A stretch of 64,000 nucleotides of DNA from Pseudomonadota bacterium (GTDB taxonomy: Bacteria > Pseudomonadota > Alphaproteobacteria > Acetobacterales > Acetobacteraceae). Both the position numbers and the translations under genes were made by a program. This document shows positions 20,705 to 29,990 of this stretch, piece after piece. Within the stretch, counting starts at the first letter, position 1. Each line of letters starts with the position of its first letter. The notes under the pieces were generated by a model. The model worked only from the letters and a program-made list of their open reading frames with translations, did no database searches and had not been told where the DNA came from. The stretch lies in assembly GCA_021780935.1 (NCBI GenBank), contig JAJXXT010000120.1:98513-162512 (forward strand), given 5' to 3'.

Positions 20705-22017
20705 CAATCGAGGATACGCGTCAGCGCCGAGTCCAGCGAAATCGTCGCGCGCTCTCCGGTTGCGCGCCGCTTGAGTTCAACCTGTCCCGCTGCCGCGCTT
20801 CGCGGGCCCACGATCAACTGCCAAGGGTGTCCCATGAGATCCGCGTCGGCAAACTTGGCCCCAGGGCGGTCGTCGCGATCATCGAGGAGCGAGTCGGCAC
20901 CAAATTTGTCATGAAGTTCTCCAGACAGCCTGTCGCACGCGACATCACCCGGCTTGAGATTGAGGATGGCGACCTTCCACGGAGCAACAGCATCCGGCCA
21001 TACGATGCCTGCATCATCATGACTCGCCTCGATAATGCCGCCGACCAGGCGCGATACGCCGATGCCATACGATCCCATATGAGGCACAATGGCATGCCCG
21101 TCCGGTCCCGCCAGGGACAGCGCCATCGGCGATGAATACTTCGTACCAAAATAAAAAATATGCCCAACCTCGATCCCGCGTCCGGAGCGACGGCGCTCCT
21201 CCGGCAGCAGCATAAATGCTGCCTCATCGTGCTTCTCATCAGTCGCGGCGTACATTGACGTCATTTGCTGAAAAAAGCGCTCGAGGTCCTCGGCATTGCC
21301 GTATCGGTAGTCAGCGCCGAGCCAGTCGATCTCCTCGAAATCTGCATCATAGAAGACCTGGCTTTCCCCGGTCGACGCGAGAACGATGAACTCATGACTA
21401 AGGTCACCGCCAATCGGACCCGAATCTGCCTGCATCGGAATGGCCCGCAGCCCCATGCGCTGGAAAGTTCGCATGTATGCAAGCATCATGGTGCGATAGG
21501 AAATCACTGCGCCCGCGTAATCGATATCAAAACTATACGCATCCTTCATCAAAAACTCGCGTCCACGCATAACACCGAACCGGGGGCGCACCTCGTCCCG
21601 AAATTTCCACTGAATATGATAAAGGCTCTGCGGCAATTCACGATAGGACCGCACTCCCTGACGGAAGAGATCCGTGATCATCTCTTCGTTCGTTGGCCCA
21701 TAAAGCAACTCCCGTTCATGCCTGTCGCGGACACGCAGCATCTCCGGCCCATAAGCATCGTAACGCCCGGACTGACGCCAAAGCTCCGCCGATTGGATCG
21801 TCGGCATCAGCATCTCTTGCGCTCCAGCGGCGTCCTGTTCCTCACGAACAATTTGCTCGATTTTTGCAAGCACACGCAAGCCGGCAGGAAGCCATGCATA
21901 GATTCCAGCGGAAGTCTGTCGAACCAAGCCCGCGCGCAGCATCAGACGATGCGAGGCGATCTGCGCTTCCGCGGGTGTCTCACGGAGTGTGGGCACTAAG
22001 CTACAAGACAGGCGCAT
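20704..22017 (-). CDS. proS: Prolyl-tRNA synthetase (short form)
   Basis: Class II aminoacyl-tRNA synthetase charging tRNA-Pro. It begins [19 protein letters not shown] and has class II motif 2 around [21 protein letters not shown]. At 437 residues it lacks the roughly 180-residue editing insertion of the long bacterial form, as is normal in alphaproteobacteria. It is the first gene of the block proS–lolC–lolD–dnaE and lies next to an accessory glycan cluster that is probably an insertion. Confidence 0.96.
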   Translation of the reverse strand: MRLSCSLVPTLRETPAEAQIASHRLMLRAGLVRQTSAGIYAWLPAGLRVLAKIEQIVREEQDAAGAQEMLMPTIQSAELWRQSGRYDAYGPEMLRVRDRHERELLYGPTNEEMITDLFRQGVRSYRELPQSLYHIQWKFRDEVRPRFGVMRGREFLMKDAYSFDIDYAGAVISYRTMMLAYMRTFQRMGLRAIPMQADSGPIGGDLSHEFIVLASTGESQVFYDADFEEIDWLGADYRYGNAEDLERFFQQMTSMYAATDEKHDEAAFMLLPEERRRSGRGIEVGHIFYFGTKYSSPMALSLAGPDGHAIVPHMGSYGIGVSRLVGGIIEASHDDAGIVWPDAVAPWKVAILNLKPGDVACDRLSGELHDKFGADSLLDDRDDRPGAKFADADLMGHPWQLIVGPRSAAAGQVELKRRATGERATISLDSALTRILD

Positions 22018-22049
22018 TATATTTATCCGTTACGGTTTGAGAGACTGGA

Positions 22050-23126
22050 TCAACGTCCGGAAACAGTCAGCAGGTCGTTCGTTGCTTCGGGTCGATCCGA
22101 GTTAGCACTTCGCCCTGCTCGAGCATGCATAAGGATCTCGTGAGGAGTCGCTGGCACGCCCCCGATCTCGTGCATAAAGAAGGCGAGGAACGCATCCATC
22201 CACTCCACCAGACGCTGACGGTCGCCCTCGTCGCGAACGTACGGATTTCCCCCTAGAACCATCGACGTACTGTGCAATGTAAGATGAAACACACTTTGTC
22301 CACGCCGCAGCAATGCGCGCGTAAGTTCCTTTATTTCACCGAGGTGCATTCCCTCCGGCGTGAGGCGTAGCCGCGAAAGTATGAATGAGCGCGAGAGTAA
22401 GCCACCCAAGCGTACTGATTCCGCCAACTTTGTTTCCACTAGGCGCTGGACCCAAGGGCCAGCACGCCAAGCAATGCCAGTAAAGCCTGCCGTCACCGGA
22501 ATCTCAAACAGTGACTGGCCGGGGCCCAGCCAGAAAGGTGCCATGGGCGCAGTTCTAAAATCTCGTCCTCCCTGCTCGCGATAGGAATAATGCGGCATGA
22601 AGCTGACGTCGATCTCAAACCCCAAATCCACGAGCATGCTGGCTGTTTCGGAACCGATGCCGAAGCGCCCCGCACGGAAGATCGTCGGGCGCTCATCAAA
22701 GCGTTGCTCAAGAAGGGCGACGAGGCTCTCTATCTTCGCTCTTTCCAAAGCCGGTGGGAGATTGGCTTGGAATGAGTTGGCGATACTTGGCTCCTCACCG
22801 AAGGGCGGCGTCACCCATGGATGGAGATGTGCCCCGATCCCGCAGCAATCATCATCCCGCCAAGTCCGCAGAGGTCGACAAGCCGATTCGTCAGACGCCA
22901 CTTGGTAATCGACGACATAGGTGGGCCGTACGCCGTGCTTGTTCAGGATTCGCTGCAACGGCTCGATCTCGGCCGTGGAGCGTACGCTGCAAGGGGTGCC
23001 GCGTAGCGGCTGAGCCCAATCAAATTCCTCCTCGCAATCGACCACGACAACCAGTTGCGGGCGCTGTTCCAAAGGTGGGAGCATCCCATCTGCCGCTCCG
23101 AACTGCCTCGATCGCGAACGACTCAT
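22050..23126 (-). CDS. WalW-like polysaccharide deacetylase family protein
   Basis: A 358-residue protein resembling the WalW/NodB-homology polysaccharide deacetylases. Metal-site-like motifs are VVVDCEEEFDW near residue 30 (the acidic pair), GAHLHPWVTPP (His-x-His) and TIFRAGRFGIG; a HLTLHSTSM motif lies near residue 290. Such proteins are usually cytoplasmic or unanchored, and no signal peptide is visible. Its ATG overlaps the stop of the MBL-fold gene (ATGA), and it ends 33 bp from proS. The expected action is hydrolytic trimming of acetyl groups on a sugar precursor or glycan, but the substrate is unknown. Confidence 0.72.
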   Translation of the reverse strand: MSRSRSRQFGAADGMLPPLEQRPQLVVVVDCEEEFDWAQPLRGTPCSVRSTAEIEPLQRILNKHGVRPTYVVDYQVASDESACRPLRTWRDDDCCGIGAHLHPWVTPPFGEEPSIANSFQANLPPALERAKIESLVALLEQRFDERPTIFRAGRFGIGSETASMLVDLGFEIDVSFMPHYSYREQGGRDFRTAPMAPFWLGPGQSLFEIPVTAGFTGIAWRAGPWVQRLVETKLAESVRLGGLLSRSFILSRLRLTPEGMHLGEIKELTRALLRRGQSVFHLTLHSTSMVLGGNPYVRDEGDRQRLVEWMDAFLAFFMHEIGGVPATPHEILMHARAGRSANSDRPEATNDLLTVSGR

Positions 23127-24538
23127 GCGCGCGGCCAGCCAACCACTCGTCGCTTGATACCACGCAAAAAATAGAACACACCAAGCTCGCGGGCGATACG
23201 GCGTACGGCAGGATCAAAAAAGTGATCGTTGGCGATACGGAGGCGATATCGGAAAAACGCGACAGGCGAACGGCAGAACCAATACCAACGAAAGCGCCAA
23301 AGTTGCCCTGGCGAAAAGACCTTCGCATTGCCACCAAGTTTGGCAACGCGTGGGGAGAACATTGGGTAAAGCTTCATATTGAATAATTGCGTCTGCATGA
23401 AGTTTCCGATCAGCAAGTCGTCGAAATATCCGTACTCCACCGTCTGCAAGAGTGAGCCGCGCGGCACTCGGAAGATGATACCCTTTTGCTTCGACGTAGG
23501 GTTGAACTTGCGTCCCTCGCGAAGCATGAAGAGGCGTCGCTGTCCGCCGACCTCAAACCCGATGAAATCCTGCCACGCACGCAGCGTGCGAAACTGCCGT
23601 GCGAAGGTCTCGACACGCGCCCACTCCGCCTCATCGAGCGTGGCAGTCCAGTCCTCGCCGGCCTCGGCTCGAACTCGCATTGCGGGGTCTGAACTCACTT
23701 CTCCGTCGGTGTGCAGAACAACGCCGGTCAAAGCGTCAACCTGGCTGAAGGGCGGAATCAGCGCCACACGATCGCTGACCCAAAGACGTCGCACGTCCGA
23801 CCATGTAATGCGGTAATCATTTGCCCAGGCGGAATCTGGTCGGGCATAGACATGCTGGGAAGAAGAGCAGGCATAGGCGTCGCATCCGAGATATTCGGCT
23901 GTTTTCCCTACGCTCCAAACGCACCCCGGCTTTTTAGCCTCTGGAGGGTCCAGTAGGCTGCGGTTGTCCGGATCATAAGTGTTGATCATGTCGGCGTCGT
24001 AGGCACACAAAGCCAGCAGATATGAGCGCGGAAAGCGACGCACCAACTGCCTGAAAAACGGCCCCTCGCCACAAAACGGCGAGTCATTTTTGTCGAGCAC
24101 AAGCGTGCCACCTGCGTCGATAGCGATGATCGCATCCATATTTTCGTTTGCGACACACAAGACGCGCAAACCATCGCCAAGATCGACCCATTTCTTCTGG
24201 GGCAGAATACGCGGTTCGTGCCCCATCTCGCGAAGTGTACGGGCGAGCTCGGCATCGTAGTGATCCGGCAGCAAGATAACTTGATCGCGCCGCAACTTCT
24301 CTATTGACGGAACATGAAAATGATCGGGATGCCCGTGTGAGAACCACACGTATCGAGAGGCAAGTGCTCGGCTGATCTGCTCATCCGTCAGAGGCCGCTC
24401 GAGTTCCCAGCTACCGAAATACGCCTCTCCAAACAGCCAGGGATCCGTGACCAGGACGGGGACGCCGTTTTTGGTGATTTGGACGATGGCGTTGCCAAGT
24501 GTCTCAAACTGCCAGCTTGAAGGTGATGTTACGGTCAT
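23123..24538 (-). CDS. Metallo-beta-lactamase-fold protein, UlaG/CMAH-like
   Basis: A 471-residue MBL-fold hydrolase. The metal motif is SHGHPDHFH at about residue 73, and LVTDPWLFGEAYFGSWELE precedes it. The run of DPWL, a tryptophan-containing segment and the HxHxDH motif resembles UlaG and the MBL part of CMP-N-acetylneuraminate hydroxylase. No Rieske iron-sulfur motif is present, so it cannot be a standard hydroxylase. The C-terminal 170 residues (from about GKTAEYLG onward) are not recognised. It is flanked by a deacetylase and glycosyltransferases and overlaps both neighbours by four bases, so a sugar-nucleotide or glycan substrate is the best inference. Confidence 0.6.
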   Translation of the reverse strand: MTVTSPSSWQFETLGNAIVQITKNGVPVLVTDPWLFGEAYFGSWELERPLTDEQISRALASRYVWFSHGHPDHFHVPSIEKLRRDQVILLPDHYDAELARTLREMGHEPRILPQKKWVDLGDGLRVLCVANENMDAIIAIDAGGTLVLDKNDSPFCGEGPFFRQLVRRFPRSYLLALCAYDADMINTYDPDNRSLLDPPEAKKPGCVWSVGKTAEYLGCDAYACSSSQHVYARPDSAWANDYRITWSDVRRLWVSDRVALIPPFSQVDALTGVVLHTDGEVSSDPAMRVRAEAGEDWTATLDEAEWARVETFARQFRTLRAWQDFIGFEVGGQRRLFMLREGRKFNPTSKQKGIIFRVPRGSLLQTVEYGYFDDLLIGNFMQTQLFNMKLYPMFSPRVAKLGGNAKVFSPGQLWRFRWYWFCRSPVAFFRYRLRIANDHFFDPAVRRIARELGVFYFLRGIKRRVVGWPRA

Positions 24539-25467
24539 GCCGACGGGCGCCTCATGCGCTTGAGTGGCTTGAGCCAGGGGGATGCCGTGACAACATAGGC
24601 GAGGTTCGAAACCGGCGCTTCACCCAATGCCGCCGCCCGCAACAGCATTCCCAGACCACGGCGCGGCATAACCGGATAAATATTTCGCCCCAGTTTGGCC
24701 AGTCGGGCTGCCAAGATGGCCTTCCTATCTGCCGCCGTGAGGCGGTCACCGGCCAGCGCGAAGAGGTCGTGGAGCATCGGCAGCACCAACTCGGGCTCTC
24801 GCAAGATGTTGCGATGACTAAGGCTCATTGGGCTGTAACCCATCGTGACAAGTATCTCATCGATCATGGCCACGGGGCCACGCAAGGCCAGCCGGATCAG
24901 AAAATCCTGATCGTCGACGACGTAGCGGCGAATGTCGAAGCCACCGATGGCACGTACCTCCTCCATTCGCGTCATCACCATGCTGGGAACAAAATACGGG
25001 TACCGAAGCATCAATCGCCATGCATCGGATCCGATCGTTGGCGCCCGACCGGCATTGATTTCGTGCGCGACACCGTCGTTCAGGACCTCCTGTGCTCTGC
25101 AGCCGACCAGCACAACTTCGGAATGGTCTTCGAGATAGGCGACCTGGTGCGCAGTCTTCTCGGGCGCCCACACGTCATCCGAGTCGAGCAATGCCAGATA
25201 ACTTCCCCGAGCCGCCTCAATGCCGGCATTGCGGGCCCCCGCACTACCGCGGTTCTGCTCCAACCCGATCACTCGCAACCGGCCACCAAACACCGCCTCA
25301 TGCTCGTGCAGCAGATCAAGGGTGCCATCGGTGCTGCGGTCATCGACAGCAAGAACCTCAATCGCCGGCCAAGTCTGCTGCAGCACCGAACTCAACGTCG
25401 CTGAAAGAGTCCGCGTCGCATTATAGCACGGGATGACCACACTCACGATCGGCAAGGCATCGGTCAC
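24535..25467 (-). CDS. Family 2 glycosyltransferase
   Basis: A 310-residue GT-A inverting glycosyltransferase. The donor site is visible in SVVIPCYNATRTL, AVDDRSTDGTLD and the metal-binding LALLDSDDVW; the acceptor-side segment AIGGFDIRRYVVDDQDFLIRLA is also typical. The GTG at 25467 is preferred over the more upstream GTG because it is preceded by a GGAGG site nine bases away, inside the longer frame. It is the first gene of the three-gene minus-strand unit with the MBL and WalW genes. The sugar is unknown. Confidence 0.85.
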   Translation of the reverse strand: MTDALPIVSVVIPCYNATRTLSATLSSVLQQTWPAIEVLAVDDRSTDGTLDLLHEHEAVFGGRLRVIGLEQNRGSAGARNAGIEAARGSYLALLDSDDVWAPEKTAHQVAYLEDHSEVVLVGCRAQEVLNDGVAHEINAGRAPTIGSDAWRLMLRYPYFVPSMVMTRMEEVRAIGGFDIRRYVVDDQDFLIRLALRGPVAMIDEILVTMGYSPMSLSHRNILREPELVLPMLHDLFALAGDRLTAADRKAILAARLAKLGRNIYPVMPRRGLGMLLRAAALGEAPVSNLAYVVTASPWLKPLKRMRRPSA

Positions 25468-25610
25468 GGAAATCTTGCCTCCTCGCGGCCGCACGGGCAC
25501 CGGTTCATGGTAGGAATATAGACGCTAAGCGCCCTCGCTGATATAAGAACACGGTATCGTTATCCGCAAGCTTCCCGCGCCACTCTCGCCTCAGGACATC
25601 TGCTGCGTTC

Positions 25611-26798
25611 GTGACTGAGAGCAGTGAAATCCTGGTGATCGATGTGCTTAGCCATGGGGGCATGCATCATGCGTTCAACGAAGGCTATCTGCGGGTTCTG
25701 CACGCTGCAGTTCCAGGTTTCGACCTGCGGTTCCTGGCTTGTGCCGAGCATGTGAGGCGCCTTGGTCCGGCCATCGCCGACATACCTAGACTTAGTACGA
25801 GCGCCATTCCACCGTTCCGCGTTCCCTTAGGATTATCTGCCCATAATCCGCTTGCGGGAACAATCGCCGCCCGCGGCATTCGGCGTTCGATCATCGCGGC
25901 AACACGGCCGACAACGCGCCTTGTCGCTGTTCTTGGAGTTGACGCCAACCTGTTCCGTGTGCTGCCGCGTGGGCGACGCGGGCAACCACCACTGCACATG
26001 ATCCTGCATGGTCAGCTCGGTGAGGCAATGGTTTGGCGCTCGCGAAACCCATGGATTCGCCGCGCCGACTTCATTGCGTCAATCGCCCGGGGTTTACCAA
26101 CGGGCAGCAAACTGGTGGCGATCGAGTTGGGCGTCGCCGAGGCCGTCTCTGCACTCGCGCCAAACATGGCTGGGAGCATGGTAACTCTCGAGCATCCCGT
26201 GCTGACCAAAGAGTGGGCCGATCCCGCTTCGCCGCCATCCGACACTCCTCTTCGCATCGCATTCCTCGGACACGCGCGGAAGTCCAAAGGGTTCGATCTG
26301 TTCCTGCGGCTAGCCAGGCGATCCAACACACCTGAGCAACAGTTTTTTGCGATCGGCCTAGCAGGGCCCGAGATGTCTGCGGACGATTTGAGTTGCCTCG
26401 TACAGGCTCCTGCACTGACGGCAATGCCACGCGCCGAATACCTGCGCCAGCTGCGTTCGATTGACCTCGTCTGCGTGCCGCATCATTCGCGCGCATACAA
26501 TTTTACCGCCAGTGGAACCATCAGCGATGCGATTGCGGCACTTCGGCCATTGGTGGCGCTTCGCACTGAGGTCCTTGAAGCAATCTTCGAGCGCTACGGC
26601 CCAATCGGCCTGCTCGCGGATAATGAAAGCGAGTTGGCAGGGCTAATCGCAACCCTCGACCGCCAATCCATCACCCCGCATCTCGAGACCTGGACCAACA
26701 ACTTACGTCAAGTTCGGGAGGCCCGGCGACCCGAGGCCCTCGGACCAACTTATGCAGCGTCGATTGAACCACCCGAACGAGCCAACCAAGATACTTGA
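25611..26798 (+). CDS. GT-B glycosyltransferase (GT4-like)
   Basis: A protein of about 395 residues with a two-domain GT-B layout. The N-terminal half starts with ILVIDVLSHGGMHHAF and carries DANLFRVLPRGRRG. The C-terminal half has LRIAFLGHARKSKGFDLFL, the nucleotide-sugar domain opening, and a later segment DLVCVPHHSRAYNFTASGT where retaining GT4 enzymes hold the donor. The start is a GTG with no close ribosome-binding site, so the N-terminus is uncertain. It is divergent from the GT2 gene, with 143 bp between them holding a shared promoter region. Confidence 0.7.
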   Translation: MTESSEILVIDVLSHGGMHHAFNEGYLRVLHAAVPGFDLRFLACAEHVRRLGPAIADIPRLSTSAIPPFRVPLGLSAHNPLAGTIAARGIRRSIIAATRPTTRLVAVLGVDANLFRVLPRGRRGQPPLHMILHGQLGEAMVWRSRNPWIRRADFIASIARGLPTGSKLVAIELGVAEAVSALAPNMAGSMVTLEHPVLTKEWADPASPPSDTPLRIAFLGHARKSKGFDLFLRLARRSNTPEQQFFAIGLAGPEMSADDLSCLVQAPALTAMPRAEYLRQLRSIDLVCVPHHSRAYNFTASGTISDAIAALRPLVALRTEVLEAIFERYGPIGLLADNESELAGLIATLDRQSITPHLETWTNNLRQVREARRPEALGPTYAASIEPPERANQDT

Positions 26799-26901
26799 AG
26801 TCCCCAATTGTTGCGCTGCACCATGATGTGGTGAAAGAAAATGCCACACTCGGTGTTCCGGACGCACGAATCCCCGTGACAGCGTCTTCGACAGGCGATA
26901 C

Positions 26902-26935
26902 AAAAAAAGGGCCGCTGCCAAAGACAGTCCGGCCC
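26902..26935 (-). terminator. Intrinsic terminator for the nuo–coaX–rnj–DUF1467 unit
   Basis: Read on the minus strand: GGGCCG, an inner CTG/CAG pair, CGGCCC, then seven T residues (plus strand A-run 26902–26908). It lies 200 bp beyond the DUF1467 stop, the end of the long minus-strand unit. Confidence 0.75.
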
Positions 26936-26960
26936 AGGTTTAGGGAGGAAACGCCAATCA

Positions 26961-27003
26961 CACGGCAGGAAGAGGCAGAAGCCTCTTCCTGCCGTGATGT
27001 TTT
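26961..27003 (+). terminator. Intrinsic terminator for the GT-B gene
   Basis: A perfect 16-bp stem (CACGGCAGGAAGAGGC / GCCTCTTCCTGCCGTG) with an AGAA loop at 26961–26996, followed by ATGTTTT. It is oriented to stop plus-strand transcription from the glycosyltransferase gene, 163 bp after its stop. The stem is strong, but the T-run is short. Confidence 0.7.
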
Positions 27004-27134
27004 GCGATAAACGGTTGCTTGTCCATCGAAAACATCCAAAATTCCGAACGAAAATTCAGCGCTTATCGAACATATGACTAAAATATACGCGAACAGCTTG
27101 AGATTTAATCGATAATTGAATATTTTATGGGCGT
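27004..27134. other. AT-rich gap, no gene seen
   Basis: A 131-bp stretch that is clearly AT-richer than its surroundings, with segments such as CGATAATTGAATATTTTATG. No reading frame, tRNA or repeat is visible. It may hold a promoter or be what remains of an acquired segment; I cannot assign it. Confidence 0.4.
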
Positions 27135-27392
27135 CTATGGCCGGGGAGCCATCCATCCCCTGTCCAACGGTACCCACCCTTCTCGGACCACCACCCACAC
27201 CCCAAACCAGATAATGCCCGCAGTGATGCTTGTCGCGACAACGAGGCGCCAGAAACGCGGTCGTCCGGATGCCCCGTGCCACCCGCTGACCTCGTCGGCT
27301 TCCTCCTGTGGGTGAACGCAAAATGGCAGGACGGCGAATAGCGCCAGCCACCACAGCGTGAAATATAATGCCGCGCCGATGATCGGCCTCAT
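27135..27392 (-). CDS. DUF1467 family membrane protein
   Basis: An 85-residue protein with two membrane helices (ALYFTLWWLALFAVLPF and the segment ATSITAGIIWFGVWVVV) separated by a short polar loop. It matches DUF1467, a family of unknown function found in alphaproteobacteria next to rnj and proS. The start overlaps the rnj stop by four bases (ATGA). It is the last gene before the terminator at 26902. Confidence 0.85.
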   Translation of the reverse strand: MRPIIGAALYFTLWWLALFAVLPFCVHPQEEADEVSGWHGASGRPRFWRLVVATSITAGIIWFGVWVVVREGWVPLDRGWMAPRP

Positions 27393-29044
27393 AGCCGGAC
27401 AAGATGAACTTCGACCTGCGGACGGCGCACGGAGCCGCGTGCCTGGCCACGGGCGATACCACGGCGAAGCGCCGCCCGGGCCGCCTCGGTGAGAGAATCT
27501 TCGTTGCCCACCATCGATCCGAGATCGGCAAGCTCGTCGGCAAGTTCTTCCGCAAGCCGATCCGTCTCGCCACTCTCGGGATCGAACACGCCTGGCGCGC
27601 TCACCACCGGCATCCCTCGCAAACGGCCTTTGCCGTCTATCGCTAGGCTCGCAATCACGAGACCGCCATGCAGCATACGCCGACGCGCGCCCATGATTGC
27701 GCCGTTCAATGGGACCAAACGCCCCCCGTCAAGAACCAGACGCCCGACTGGCACCGCGTCAACGACTTCCGGCAGGCCAGGGGCAAGACGCAGAACATCG
27801 CCATCGTCGAGCAAGATCGGTGTCGCACCTTCCCCGCGCGCCAAGGCGGCATGCGCAGCCAAATGCCGACCCTCGCCATGCACGGGCACCGCATAGCGTG
27901 GCCGGACAAGCCGATAAAGTGCCCGCAACTCCTCGCGTGCCGGATGGCCGGACACGTGCACTGCGGCATCCGCGTCCGTCACCAGCCGTACCCCGCGTCG
28001 AACCAGCGCGTCCGAGACCGCCCCAACCGCTCGCTCGTTGCCCGGGATCACCCGGCTGGAGAAAATAACGGTATCGCCCTCACCAAGGACGATGTTGCGG
28101 TGACGGTCCTCGGCAATACGACTGAGCGCACTGCGTGGCTCTCCCTGACTGCCTGTTACGAGCAGCAACAAGTTATCGTCGAGAATGTCATCGGCAGCTT
28201 CCTCGGGAAGGAATGCAGGAATGCCGCGGAGGTAGCCACAATCACGGGCCGCAGCCTCCAGGTTGCGCAAAGACCTCCCGGCGATCACCACGCTACGTCC
28301 GGCGGCACCTGCCGCCCGAGCGATACTTTCCACACGGGCCACATTGCTCGCGAAGCAGGTTACGACAATACGACCGCGCGTCCTGGCGATGATGGAGGCG
28401 AGCTCAGTGCGGACATCATTTTCGGAGCCGGAATGTCCCTCAACCATGGCGTTGGTGCTGTCACAGATCAGCGCCAGGACGCCTTCTCGGCCGAGTTCGG
28501 CAAACGCCGCCTCATCGGTCTTCGGGCCCAGCGCCGGAGACGGATCGAGCTTCCAGTCCCCGGTATGAATGACGAGGCCCGCCGGCGTGCGGATCACCAA
28601 GGCCTGTGCCTCGGGCGTGGAATGAGCGACGCAGATGAACCGCAACGAAAACGGGCCACTGGCGAAGCTTGATCCAGGGGCGATTACACGAACAGGCACG
28701 TCGTTTACGAGGTCCGCCTCCGCAAGCTTGCGACGCAGCACCGCGGCGGCGAAAGGCGTTGCAAAGACGGGACAGCGCAGCCGCGGCCAGAGATGTGCAA
28801 CCGCCCCAAGATGATCCTCATGAGCGTGCGTAATCACCAGCCCGGTCAGCGCGGCGCGGCGCTGCGCCAACCAGGATGGGTCCGGCAACAAGATTTCCGC
28901 CTCCGGCCGCTCGTTTCCACCGAACCCGATACCACAATCCACCGCCAGCAGGCTGGATCCCGCCATGTAGACGCTAAGGTTCATGCCGATCTCGCCGGTA
29001 CCGCCAAGCGGCACAAACGCGAGGTCTGGAGGCGAAGCGTCCAT
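27389..29044 (-). CDS. rnj: Ribonuclease J
   Basis: A 551-residue metallo-beta-lactamase/beta-CASP ribonuclease with 5'-exonuclease and endonuclease activity in RNA maturation and turnover. The start GGTGEIGMNLSVYMAG and metal motif ITHAHEDHLGAVAHLW are diagnostic; later motifs include CDSTNAM and VHVSGHPAREELRAL. Its ATG overlaps the coaX stop (TGATG). Confidence 0.96.
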   Translation of the reverse strand: MDASPPDLAFVPLGGTGEIGMNLSVYMAGSSLLAVDCGIGFGGNERPEAEILLPDPSWLAQRRAALTGLVITHAHEDHLGAVAHLWPRLRCPVFATPFAAAVLRRKLAEADLVNDVPVRVIAPGSSFASGPFSLRFICVAHSTPEAQALVIRTPAGLVIHTGDWKLDPSPALGPKTDEAAFAELGREGVLALICDSTNAMVEGHSGSENDVRTELASIIARTRGRIVVTCFASNVARVESIARAAGAAGRSVVIAGRSLRNLEAAARDCGYLRGIPAFLPEEAADDILDDNLLLLVTGSQGEPRSALSRIAEDRHRNIVLGEGDTVIFSSRVIPGNERAVGAVSDALVRRGVRLVTDADAAVHVSGHPAREELRALYRLVRPRYAVPVHGEGRHLAAHAALARGEGATPILLDDGDVLRLAPGLPEVVDAVPVGRLVLDGGRLVPLNGAIMGARRRMLHGGLVIASLAIDGKGRLRGMPVVSAPGVFDPESGETDRLAEELADELADLGSMVGNEDSLTEAARAALRRGIARGQARGSVRRPQVEVHLVRL

Positions 29045-29859
29045 CAGCCAGGAGCCGGATCGATGTCGGGGAGCCGGGTCCGCCGATAGACCGGTGCCGG
29101 ATTACGGTTGGCGAGCAATCGCAAACCCTCCAAAGTCAGGTCGGGGTCCGTCTTCTCGATGATCGTCGTACCTTCAGCAAGCAACGGCGCCAGCCCCCCG
29201 GTTGCAATCACGCGCATGGCACCTCCCCATTCGCTGCGAATGCGCGCGACGATGCCCTCGATCAACCCGACATAACCCCAGAAGACACCGGATTGCATGG
29301 CCGGAATAGTGCTACGCCCAATCACCGCCTGCGGGCGCGCGATGCCGATCCGTGGCAATTGCGCCGCGGCGCGATGTAATGCCTCTAGGCTGAGTTGAAT
29401 CCCCGGCGCAATTACGCCGCCGCTGTAGTCTCCGGTTGCTCCAACGACGTCGAACGTCGTCGCCGTACCGAAGTCGATGACGATCAGAGGCCCACCATAC
29501 CTGGCGTATCCGGCAAGCGTGTTGAGCAAGCGATCCGCGCCGACCTCTCCCGGACGATCAGCCCGGATGGCGAACCCCCAGTCAAGGTCTGCTCGCGCGA
29601 CAAGCGGCTCAACACCGAACCATTCTCGGCACAGCCGGCGCAGATGGTACAGGGCGGCCGGGACCACGGTGCCAATGACAGCTGCTGCGATGTCCTCGCG
29701 ACGCAGTGACATCTCCCGCAGCAAGGTAAGCAACCAAACACCATATTCGTCGCTGGTACGCTGCGCCTGTGTGGCGATCCGCCAAGTGCCACGCCAGTCG
29801 CGGCCATCGTGAACGGCCATGACGACGTTGGTGTTACCCACGTCGATCACCAGCAGCAT
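29044..29859 (-). CDS. coaX: Type III pantothenate kinase
   Basis: CoaX phosphorylates pantothenate, the first step of coenzyme A synthesis. The 271-residue ASKHA-fold protein begins [19 protein letters not shown] (phosphate 1 motif), and has [18 protein letters not shown] and [13 protein letters not shown]. It sits between nuoN and rnj. The related arrangement in other alphaproteobacteria has birA between nuoN and coaX; here that position is an empty 131-bp gap. Confidence 0.95.
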   Translation of the reverse strand: MLLVIDVGNTNVVMAVHDGRDWRGTWRIATQAQRTSDEYGVWLLTLLREMSLRREDIAAAVIGTVVPAALYHLRRLCREWFGVEPLVARADLDWGFAIRADRPGEVGADRLLNTLAGYARYGGPLIVIDFGTATTFDVVGATGDYSGGVIAPGIQLSLEALHRAAAQLPRIGIARPQAVIGRSTIPAMQSGVFWGYVGLIEGIVARIRSEWGGAMRVIATGGLAPLLAEGTTIIEKTDPDLTLEGLRLLANRNPAPVYRRTRLPDIDPAPG

Positions 29860-29990
29860 GAGGGTTCCCTGATGATCGACAAATCAAAACATGAAGATAT
29901 CAGCACAGACGCCCTGACGCCGTGACCGGCAAGCGAACTTGCACGAGCATCTTGGCGGCGGACTGCCGACGACACGGCGCCATCCCAAGG

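Noticed and set aside
26671..27573. 300-codon minus-strand frame over the end of the GT-B gene, both terminators and the rnj end
   Set aside because: It spans terminator hairpins and two genes and has no recognised domain.
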